From positions 204,627 to 268,626 of the forward strand of contig JAUIHP010000006.1 in the NCBI GenBank assembly GCA_030431975.1: a stretch of 64,000 nucleotides of DNA, in the 5' to 3' direction. Origin of the DNA: a bacterium (GTDB taxonomy: Bacteria > Eisenbacteria > RBG-16-71-46 > CAIMUX01). The notes below the pieces were generated by a model. The model was not told the DNA's origin, searched no databases, and was given only the letters and a program-made list of their open reading frames with translations. The translations under genes and the position numbers were made by a program. The number at the start of each line of letters is the position of its first letter. Positions within the stretch are counted from its first letter, which is position 1. Positions 57,556 to 64,000 of the stretch are shown piece by piece.

Positions 57556-58719
57556 CTACAGTTCCGTCCCGACCCGGAGCCGATCCAAGTACTCGCGGTA
57601 CACCCATGTGCGGTCTCGCTTCTTCCCCGTCTGCTCCTCCAGGACTCCTGCGGACTCCAAGGTCTGAATCGCCTTGCTCGCCGTCGGTTTCGTCACTTCA
57701 AGGTGCCTCACAGCGAACGCCACGGTCACGATCGGATTCTTTGGCAGCGCCTCAAACAAACGCGCCGCCGCGACCGAAGTACCCGACTCGCGAAGGACTT
57801 TTTGTCGATCTTCGGAAAGGAGAGCAAAGAGGTCGCGCGCGGAATTCGCAGCTTCATCCGCAATCGCAGCAACCCCGCGGAGGAAGTACTCGAGCCAACC
57901 TTCCCAATCGCCGTCGGCGGTCACCGCGTTGAGTCGGCGGTAGTACTCCTGGCGGTTCCGCTTGAAGAACAGACTCAGGTAAAGCAGCGGCTTCGAAAGC
58001 AGTCCCCACTCCTTCAGCAACAGCATGATGAGTAGCCTCCCGATGCGCCCGTTGCCATCGAGATATGGATGGATCGACTCAAACTGCACGTGCAGGAGGC
58101 CGGCTCGCACAAGGGGCGGAAGCGGGCTCTGATCATGAATGAAGGTCTCGAAGTCCCTGAGAACGTCCGGCAACACTTGCGGCGGCGGTGGAACGTAAGA
58201 CGCATCCCCGGGGCGCGTCCCTCCGATCCAGTTCTGCGTCTTGCGGATTTCACCCGGCTGTTTGTCCGCACCGCGAACCCCGCTCATCAGTCGACGGTGG
58301 GTCTCGTTGAGCAGTCTCATCGACAACGGCAGGCCGGCCGGGTCGTCGAGCTGCTCGCGGGCGTAGTTCAATGCGACGAGGTAGGTACACACTTCTTCGA
58401 CGTTCGGATTGGGATCTTCGAAGCCATCGGCGGCTTCGAAGGTCAGGAGGTCGACCAGAGTCGCTTGCGTGCCCTCGATCTGCGAGGAGAGGACGGCTTC
58501 CTTGCGGACGAAGGCGTAGAGGAACCAGTCCAGGGATGGGACCATTTCGCCAGCGAGATCGAGTCGGGCCAGGGCGTGCTGGGCGGCCGGGAGGGATTGA
58601 GCCCAGCTACCGGCGGGGTCGAGCGGAGGGGACTTCGGCGGCAGCGGGTCGGGGACGAATGCGTGGACGGCTTCCCCGACAACTGTCGTTTTTTCGGTTC
58701 GCCCTGTGACTCTCTTCAC
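57556..58719 (-). CDS. Fic-family AMPylase-like protein with C-terminal winged helix
   Basis: A 387-residue Fic protein. The inhibitory motif SSQIEG near residue 80 puts it in the class with an N-terminal autoinhibitory helix; the catalytic loop HPYLDGNGRIGR near 220 is complete (His and both Arg), so it should transfer AMP from ATP to a target hydroxyl. The C-terminus is a winged helix (LEVTKPTASKAIQTLESAGVLEE), typical of Fic proteins that bind DNA and control their own gene. GTG 58719 starts the frame. Three spaced operator-like repeats cover its promoter. Target unknown. Confidence 0.93.
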   Translation of the reverse strand: MKRVTGRTEKTTVVGEAVHAFVPDPLPPKSPPLDPAGSWAQSLPAAQHALARLDLAGEMVPSLDWFLYAFVRKEAVLSSQIEGTQATLVDLLTFEAADGFEDPNPNVEEVCTYLVALNYAREQLDDPAGLPLSMRLLNETHRRLMSGVRGADKQPGEIRKTQNWIGGTRPGDASYVPPPPQVLPDVLRDFETFIHDQSPLPPLVRAGLLHVQFESIHPYLDGNGRIGRLLIMLLLKEWGLLSKPLLYLSLFFKRNRQEYYRRLNAVTADGDWEGWLEYFLRGVAAIADEAANSARDLFALLSEDRQKVLRESGTSVAAARLFEALPKNPIVTVAFAVRHLEVTKPTASKAIQTLESAGVLEEQTGKKRDRTWVYREYLDRLRVGTEL

Positions 58720-58768
58720 TATGTTTCATGCTCGTAGTCAGTTAGCGGCTCGGAACGCACGCAACCAA

Positions 58769-58851
58769 TAAGAAAGAACTCTTTCCTTTGATCGTCACCT
58801 AAGTAAGAATTCTTTACTAAGACCACTCACTAGTCAAGAGACCTTTACTAG
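58769..58851 (-). promoter_or_regulatory. fic promoter with three operator-like inverted repeats at 31-bp spacing
   Basis: Three repeats share AAG-N4-CTT with centres at 58840.5, 58809.5 and 58778.5: CTAGTCAAG... (58830-58851), AAGAATTCTT (58805-58814, flanked AGT/TACT) and GAAAGAACTCTTTC (58772-58785). A promoter on the minus strand, TTGACT (58832-58837) and AAGAAT (58809-58814) at 17 bp, lies inside the first two. The layout indicates repression by a dimer binding on one face of the helix. Confidence 0.65.
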
Positions 58852-58898
58852 CGCCCAGTCCTTATAAGGAAAACGCGGGGCCCTCCAGCACTCACCCC

Positions 58899-59351
58899 CT
58901 AGGTCGCGATCAAGACGATCCAAGCCACAACAAAGAGCACCGGCAAGGAGCCCGCGCAAGTCCAGCCAAGGATTGTCGTCGGTGTCGACACATCCAGCCG
59001 TTCGTTCGGATACTGTTTTTTCAGTTTCCACAACGCCCAGGCGGCAGCGCCGACACCAATCAGGATCGCAAGGCTTGTCCCAAGGCCAAGCCATGGAATC
59101 ATCCCGCCGATGCGGAGCGCCTCGCTCGAGAGGGTGTACCCTTCCCCGTCAGAGCCGCCAGAAACAAGTCCGTAGCCGGCGAAGAGAATGGTTTGGGAAA
59201 CGAGGAGCCACGAAAGTCGGTGGTTGATGAGCTCGTCCTCATGCTTCCATCGCTCTCTGTTCGGGCTTGGAGGATCGACGTTTTCGTTGTTGTTCGTTCG
59301 GGGCTCGTGAGGACGTTCGGCGGTCTGATTGGCCAATTCTTCTCCTTCCAT
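58899..59351 (-). CDS. Small membrane protein of RipA-like type
   Basis: A protein of about 150 residues with an acidic N-terminus and three hydrophobic helices (LSWLLVSQTILFAGYG; PWLGLGTSLAILIGVGAAAWALW; AGSLPVLFVVAWIVLIAT). The stretch HRLSWLLVSQTILFAGYG resembles RipA/SLATT-type small membrane proteins, some found in defence islands. The start is uncertain (ATG 59351 or GTG 59384). It lies between fic and the GIY-YIG operon, on the opposite strand to the latter. Function unknown. Confidence 0.6.
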   Translation of the reverse strand: MEGEELANQTAERPHEPRTNNNENVDPPSPNRERWKHEDELINHRLSWLLVSQTILFAGYGLVSGGSDGEGYTLSSEALRIGGMIPWLGLGTSLAILIGVGAAAWALWKLKKQYPNERLDVSTPTTILGWTCAGSLPVLFVVAWIVLIAT

Positions 59352-59793
59352 AGAGTGGTTGGTCACGTCAAAGAACTGTACCACCCGGCTGGCTCTGGAA
59401 TTCAGGACGTCGGGTTCAGCAACGCTGTCAAGCGACGGCGTCCTAAGGTAGCCAGTACGCGGAAGTGATTGGTACTCCGTGGACGCGGCCCGGTATCAAA
59501 GCCACTTCACGGACGAAGAGAAAATAGGAGAAGGCGATTCACCTACGGGTCGTCTTCGCCTCCACCTGGGTTTGGCCTCGCCCCAAGCACACTCGGCCAC
59601 CCCCTCCTCGGCAAGTTGCGTTGCGACGAGGCTTCCATAGGATTAGAATAGAGTGACTAGGAAGTAATCAAGGTCGCTCGAACCCGCTCCAAAAGCGAGT
59701 AGTGGATGGAGAAGAAGAACTGTACGCAGATCGGGATCCGATTCCCTTCGTCTCGCGATGTGTTCTTCCGCCCTCCATTGTACCACCAATACC
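59352..59793. other. Divergent intergenic region upstream of the GIY-YIG operon
   Basis: About 440 bases. It contains the plus-strand promoter at 59621-59649 and a weak AGGCGA/TCGCCT stem near 59535-59565. Open frames here are short and without a ribosome binding site. No tRNA recognised. Confidence 0.5.
59621..59649 (+). promoter_or_regulatory. Sigma70-type promoter of the GIY-YIG/DGQHR/helicase operon
   Basis: TTGCGA (59621-59626) and TAGAAT (59644-59649) are separated by exactly 17 bp; the -10 matches five of six consensus bases. It would give a leader of about 135 bases before ATG 59794. Confidence 0.5.
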
Positions 59794-60402
59794 ATGGCAC
59801 TTGTTACCTGGACTTCTGTCGAAGCAACCGACCTCTTGGATGCCAACGACGACGGGCGCCTCGCTGATTTTGTTCCTTCCGTCGCCGGAATATACATATG
59901 GCGGCGCGTTTATCGGGCGCCCTCCGACTGTTACGCGTCCGCCGACTCCTTTTGTCGATGGATAAGTGATATCACATCCGCCCCTGTGGGGCGCCTTGGA
60001 CGCAAGTCTCTGTCCCATTGCGTGTGGTCTGAGGGCCTGCAAATTGGTGGTGGAGGATTGTCCGCGCCCAAGGAGAGGGTATTGGCCGATCAGTCAAACG
60101 ATCGGATCCGCCGGAAACTTGTCGTCGGGTTTGTTGCATCATTGCGGCAGTTTTCTCCCGCCCTCTACGTTGGTCAGTCCAACAACCTTAGGTTGCGAAC
60201 TGCGAACCACTTAAACGGGGATACAGAACTCTCCGAGTACCTAGTCCGGGATCTTGAGCTTACCTGGGCGGACGTGGAACTCTCATTTTGTAAGATGTCC
60301 AAGACGTCTGACCCTTCCAAAGCGTCGCGAGAGTTGCAAGAGTTGTTAGAATTCGTCGCCCAACGGAGCCTTTCCCCGCTCGGGACCAAACGACCCGGCT
60401 AA
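59794..60402 (+). CDS. GIY-YIG-fold protein, possible nuclease
   Basis: A 202-residue protein. GIYIWRR near residue 32 and ALYVGQSNNLRLRTANHL near 133 are the GIY and YIG (here YVG) strands with the conserved Arg of the GIY-YIG nuclease family; about 95 residues lie between them, much more than the usual 10-30, so an insertion sits in the core. A glutamate for metal binding may be in the later LELTWADVELSF segment. ATG 59794 lacks a clear ribosome binding site; ATG 59758 is possible. It is the first gene of a three-gene operon with a DGQHR protein (15-base gap) and a helicase. It might be a nuclease or a nucleic-acid-binding derivative. Confidence 0.7.
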   Translation: MALVTWTSVEATDLLDANDDGRLADFVPSVAGIYIWRRVYRAPSDCYASADSFCRWISDITSAPVGRLGRKSLSHCVWSEGLQIGGGGLSAPKERVLADQSNDRIRRKLVVGFVASLRQFSPALYVGQSNNLRLRTANHLNGDTELSEYLVRDLELTWADVELSFCKMSKTSDPSKASRELQELLEFVAQRSLSPLGTKRPG

Positions 60403-60417
60403 TGGAGTGAGAACTAC

Positions 60418-62448
60418 ATGCCTAACCCACGCCCGGCTAGCAGTACTCGTAAAACGCCCAGCTTTGACTTCATCTTTGGACGCTACACGGAATCGGACTT
60501 GGAGATACCGTATTTTCAAGTATCGATGTCGTTCAGTGACGCATCGCAGTATCTTCGCCTTGTAACAGAGATGCCTGGCGCAGAGTCCATGAATTGGAAG
60601 ATCGAAGAACTGTTCCAGCGGGACATCGACTGGAGTCGCGTTGAGCGGAAGATCGTACCCTATCTTCGCCAGCAGTCGCACCCGCAGTTCTTTAACTCAT
60701 TGACCATCGCACTGCTTCCGATGGAAGGCGACGAAGTTCAGACTTTCGCGAACGGCACCACGTGGAATGCGCCAATTCTAAATGATGAAGGGGCCTTCTC
60801 ATCTGGCAAGTTGGCCGAGTTCGGGCCTATCAAATGCGGATACTGGAGCACTTGGGAACGGGTCGGCGACGACGGAGCAAGGATTGGGCAGATATCCTGG
60901 AATACGCGTCAAGTCTGCGGGATCGCGATCGATGGCCAGCATCGCCTTGCCGCCATCAAGTCTCTCGCGCAGTCGTCCTCACAGGTGGGCAATGAGTCTT
61001 CCGTACCAGTAATCCTGATCGTACTTCATCCGGACCTCGGATTCACTGGAACCCAAACGCGGCAGGGCCTCGTCGAGACCCTACGCCAGCTCTTTATCGA
61101 CCTAAACAAACACGCCCGAGTGGTGAGTAGGGCTCGGCAGATACTATTGGACGACCGCGACCCGGCATCCATCTGTGTTCGGACTCTCGTCGGTTCTCAG
61201 CTCAAGGATGGAAGAGATGAGATCAACGATACTCCTCCGTCCCTGCCCCTTTCACTCGTCGATTGGCACTCAGAGCAAGCCAAGTTCGATTCGGGACCCT
61301 ATGTCACAACGATCCTTGGACTCGACTGGATCGTCGCCAGAACGCTTTCAATAAAACCATTCCACGACATGATGGCATTCGACACTATCGAAAGAGACAT
61401 TTCGAGGCTAGAGACGAGACTCGAGATATCACTCGACGGGGCAAGGACCCGACTTGCGGAGTGTCGACGGCATATTCGCCCATTTTCCTTCGTCGACGAA
61501 CCAGTTAATGAACTAGCCGTTATTGCAGGGGGATTCTCTAAGAAATGGTCCGCATCACTCGTTTACATTCTTTCGTCCTTCCTGCCGTATGAGCGAGTCA
61601 TCGGACTACGCCTCGACGAGGAGAGTCTCACTCCCGAATTCGCCAATTGGTACGCGCTCCGCCAACACGCTGACGACGGCGGAACCCCTGCCACAAGTCT
61701 CCTTAGTCGATTTGAGAACCGAATAGCCAATCGGGAGAACAACCCCATCCCCTCGGTTGATCTTATCGATTGCCTTGAGAATTGTAATACTTACAAACTG
61801 CACAATTTTCCCTTGGCATTCACGGTTGTTTTCCAACGGGCGCTGTTCTTGGCTTACCTCCAATATACCAAGGTGACCTCGGCAATGCTCGAAGACCTCT
61901 CCGAGGAAGATGAGGAGCTTGATCTAGACGAACTTATTGACGGCGAATCTGGCGCACCTGATGCCGGAAACGAGAACCATCAAGAGTTGGAGCGTGCCCG
62001 GGAGTTTACCCAAAGTCTAAATGACTTTCTACGCTTGGAACCCGATGTTCTCACGTCTGAGTTTGAGTTTCCGGTTGGCGAGAATCGATTCGACCTGCTC
62101 TGGTTGTCCTCTTTTGTCCAGCCGGAGAGCCGCGCCATTGACTTTACCCAGGCGGCATCCAAGCGTGGCGCCGACCTGATTCTCTTGATCGTTATCTTCT
62201 CCGCTTATCTGCGCGTAGGCATTAGCGCCGACTACGACCAGCTGATCACACGGACGGAGAGCGGCAGCGGGGGCCTAGACAAGAAACTCCAGCAATGTCT
62301 TGGCCGCATGAAGCGCGCCGACGGATCAATTGCGGCTCGTATTCTCAGTTCGAGAGATCTGGAGATCGACGATGACCTGTTACATGAGCAGATTGATCTC
62401 AGATCTCGCTGGATATGGTCCGTGCTCTGTCGTAGACACGCAGGATGA
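60418..62448 (+). CDS. DGQHR-domain protein (DndB-like)
   Basis: A 676-residue protein with the motif AIDGQHRLAAI near residue 172, diagnostic of the DGQHR/DndB family. DndB regulates phosphorothioation of DNA, and DGQHR proteins also occur in 7-deazapurine (Dpd) DNA-modification loci. The preceding YLRQQSHPQFFNSLTIALLP fits the family N-terminus; the remaining 450 residues are mostly helical, with an acidic patch (EEDEELDLDELIDGE) near 500. It is much longer than DndB (about 360). ATG 60418 follows GGAGTGAG. The next gene overlaps its stop. No dndC/D/E or dpdA homologue lies within the window. Confidence 0.88.
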   Translation: MPNPRPASSTRKTPSFDFIFGRYTESDLEIPYFQVSMSFSDASQYLRLVTEMPGAESMNWKIEELFQRDIDWSRVERKIVPYLRQQSHPQFFNSLTIALLPMEGDEVQTFANGTTWNAPILNDEGAFSSGKLAEFGPIKCGYWSTWERVGDDGARIGQISWNTRQVCGIAIDGQHRLAAIKSLAQSSSQVGNESSVPVILIVLHPDLGFTGTQTRQGLVETLRQLFIDLNKHARVVSRARQILLDDRDPASICVRTLVGSQLKDGRDEINDTPPSLPLSLVDWHSEQAKFDSGPYVTTILGLDWIVARTLSIKPFHDMMAFDTIERDISRLETRLEISLDGARTRLAECRRHIRPFSFVDEPVNELAVIAGGFSKKWSASLVYILSSFLPYERVIGLRLDEESLTPEFANWYALRQHADDGGTPATSLLSRFENRIANRENNPIPSVDLIDCLENCNTYKLHNFPLAFTVVFQRALFLAYLQYTKVTSAMLEDLSEEDEELDLDELIDGESGAPDAGNENHQELERAREFTQSLNDFLRLEPDVLTSEFEFPVGENRFDLLWLSSFVQPESRAIDFTQAASKRGADLILLIVIFSAYLRVGISADYDQLITRTESGSGGLDKKLQQCLGRMKRADGSIAARILSSRDLEIDDDLLHEQIDLRSRWIWSVLCRRHAG

Positions 62449-63779
62449 CGCCGTCTAGCGGTGACATAAGAAGATTCTTGGACGGGCCACTCAGTGACCG
62501 TCATGGCGGAGACTCTGAGCTACGCAGCATCGCAACCAAGTTGGCAACCGGAGATTCGATCCTGGCGGAGGACGCCGCTGAGCGGACATCAGCAGCTCGC
62601 GCGCTCGTCATTCCTGGCAAGGCGCCGTTGTTTGACTATCAGGCAGAACTGGTTGAGAACCTTAACAATTGGATCGCTGGAGGTACTGTGCCTCAGGCAG
62701 GCCTGCTATCTTTGCCGACAGGCGGAGGGAAGACAAGAACTGCTGCCTGGTTTGTGAGGACCTTGGTTGGCCGTCGATCTCCATTTCGTGTACTGTGGAT
62801 CGCACCGACAAAAGAGCTTGTAGAGCAGGCGGTTAGTACGTTTATCAATCTAGGGCGGGAGTTTCCCACTGGGTACGACACACTCGCCTCCGTAGGAAAG
62901 ATCTCTCGTTCCTCCCAGCGAAACTACCCACTCGTTGTGACGTTCCTTACGGCCCAGCTGGCATCTAGGCGAAATGATGAAGTAGCGGGAGCATGCTTTG
63001 ACCTATTGATCTTCGACGAAGCCCACCAGGCGACTGCGCGCACATTCAAACTTGCGATCGACTCGGTTCTAAGGAACTCAGATTCCCGGGTTCTCGGCCT
63101 AACTGCGACGCCAGGCCGCTCCGATGACATCGAGGGTGACGACCTGGTTGGTTTGTTCTCCGCAACCCTGATTGTCTCGAACATTCTCGGACCGGATCCG
63201 GTGCGCAAGCTTCGTGACTTGGGTGTCCTTAGTCAAGTTGAGGTTCGGACGGTTCCCCTGCCAAAGCAATGGGAGCAAGTCCGGGTTAGATCGCTTGACT
63301 CGAATACCCTCTCTATTGATGCATTGGCAGCAAACCCCGCAAGGTTCTGGGCGCTCGTAGACACCATGGCAGACCTCGGTCCTTCGACTCGATGCCTTTG
63401 CTTCGGTGCCTCAATAGCCCATTGCTACGCTCTAGCCGCTGCCGTCAAACAACGGGGTGTGGAGGTAGACGTGATTTCTCACAGGATCAGCCCAACTCGG
63501 AGATCACTGGCTCTTGATCGGTTTCACTCTGGCCACACGAAGATTCTATTTAACAAGAGCATCTTGGCGACTGGGTATGACTGCCCTGGGATCACGGATG
63601 TTGTCTTGGGCACACCCATCCGATCACCGATTCTCTGGGAGCAAATAGTCGGTAGGGCCAGTCGAGGCAAGGCGGTCGCTGGTACCAGCTCCAGCACGAT
63701 TTTCGAACTAGATGATCATCGTCTTATGCACGGTCGAGTTCTCTCTTATGCTCGATACCTTGGGGAGCTGTGGTGTTAG
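62445..63779 (+). CDS. Superfamily 2 DEAH-box helicase
   Basis: A 444-residue helicase core. Motif I LPTGGGKT near residue 93, DEAH near 191, motif III-like TATPGR, and the C-terminal RecA domain with TGYDCP (motif V) and QIVGRASRG (motif VI) are complete, so it should be an active ATP-driven translocase of the type III restriction-subunit group. Almost nothing lies beyond the core, so nuclease activity must come from a partner. ATG 62445 overlaps the DGQHR gene stop (ATGA), indicating coupled translation. Confidence 0.92.
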   Translation: MTPSSGDIRRFLDGPLSDRHGGDSELRSIATKLATGDSILAEDAAERTSAARALVIPGKAPLFDYQAELVENLNNWIAGGTVPQAGLLSLPTGGGKTRTAAWFVRTLVGRRSPFRVLWIAPTKELVEQAVSTFINLGREFPTGYDTLASVGKISRSSQRNYPLVVTFLTAQLASRRNDEVAGACFDLLIFDEAHQATARTFKLAIDSVLRNSDSRVLGLTATPGRSDDIEGDDLVGLFSATLIVSNILGPDPVRKLRDLGVLSQVEVRTVPLPKQWEQVRVRSLDSNTLSIDALAANPARFWALVDTMADLGPSTRCLCFGASIAHCYALAAAVKQRGVEVDVISHRISPTRRSLALDRFHSGHTKILFNKSILATGYDCPGITDVVLGTPIRSPILWEQIVGRASRGKAVAGTSSSTIFELDDHRLMHGRVLSYARYLGELWC

Positions 63780-63794
63780 CCTTGATTCGTCATT

Positions 63795-64000
63795 CTAAGC
63801 CGCCGAGGTGGCCCACCGAAGCGCGTCTTTGAAGGTCTTCAGAACGGTTTCATTGCTGCCGATCCTGAGGACGGCGACGCCGTTGGGTCTAACGATAGAA
63901 CCGGCTCGTGCGAACAGCTCGAAGCGAAGCGTCGCGGCCCGTTTCAGCCGATAGATTGCGGTTCTCTTCCTCGTCCGCGACCGTCGTGGAGCGCCCGACT
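63795..64000 (-). CDS. C-terminal fragment of a protein, possibly an IS4/IS1380-like transposase
   Basis: Only the last 68 residues are in the window (TAG at 63795-63797); the rest continues past 64000. The visible tail, basic with RLKRAATLRFELFARAGSIVRP and VLRIGS, resembles the end of DDE transposases (LFxxAGxIVRHxxxxxLRL), but this is a weak match by eye. It is convergent with the helicase gene, 15 bases away, and would mark a mobile border to the operon if correct. Confidence 0.35.
   Translation of the reverse strand, partial: SGAPRRSRTRKRTAIYRLKRAATLRFELFARAGSIVRPNGVAVLRIGSNETVLKTFKDALRWATSAA

Overview
This is a GC-rich chromosomal window (clearly above 60 % GC in coding regions) from a Gram-negative, probably uncultured bacterium. 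It holds about 45 genes on both strands. It has an outer membrane (TonB-dependent receptor paired with a DUF4249-type lipoprotein), an FN3/beta-helix lipoprotein with a DGTGDYPTI-type repeat start, a FlgD-Ig-like gene remnant, a TMTC-like TPR membrane protein and a kinase/NB-ARC/TPR regulator. That mix fits the FCB superphylum and neighbouring candidate phyla (Eisenbacteria, Krumholzibacteriota or Gemmatimonadota-like) better than Proteobacteria. This placement is an inference; no rRNA or tRNA gene was seen.

Layout. 1-1175: 3' part of typA. 1188-5595 (minus): two co-transcribed P-loop ATPases, the second carrying about ten kinesin-light-chain-type TPRs, with a recognisable promoter; a candidate conflict or signalling module. 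6020-15352: mscL, an mscS-type channel, a beta-helix lipoprotein, nadE, an SDR and an S41 protease. 15647-18856: a Ser/Thr/Gly-repeat lipoprotein, an alpha-oxoamine synthase and a SprT-like protein. 18869-31441 (minus): DUF4249 lipoprotein and TonB receptor, M3 oligopeptidase, exported beta-carbonic anhydrase, M16 protease, AMP nucleosidase and a thioredoxin-TPR protein.

31589-41387 is a coherent lipid island: fatty acid desaturase, FAD oxidoreductase, DUF1365, a CFA/UFA-type methyltransferase, DUF1295, a second CFA-like methyltransferase and a GPH/MFS transporter, with a convergent DNA photolyase. The gene set recalls the singlet-oxygen (RpoE-ChrR) and furan-fatty-acid loci of Rhodobacter. 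41925-50595: class V aminotransferase, a MerR regulator with a large repetitive linker, a ParDE toxin-antitoxin with a palindromic operator, the TMTC-like protein, and a TPR-sigma54 activator coupled to a small exported peptide. 51558-58719: half-size DMT transporter, Ser/Thr kinase-NB-ARC-TPR giant, alpha/beta hydrolase, and a Fic protein whose promoter is covered by three operator-like repeats spaced exactly 31 bp apart.

The last 5 kb (58899-64000) has lower GC and different codon texture. It carries a three-gene operon: GIY-YIG-fold protein, DGQHR (DndB-like) protein and SF2 helicase, behind a good sigma70-type promoter, followed by the end of a possible transposase gene. This is the best candidate here for an undescribed DNA-modification or phage-defence system. 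Several unrelated genes in the window contain in-frame short-period repeat tracts, suggesting a genome prone to minisatellite expansion inside genes.
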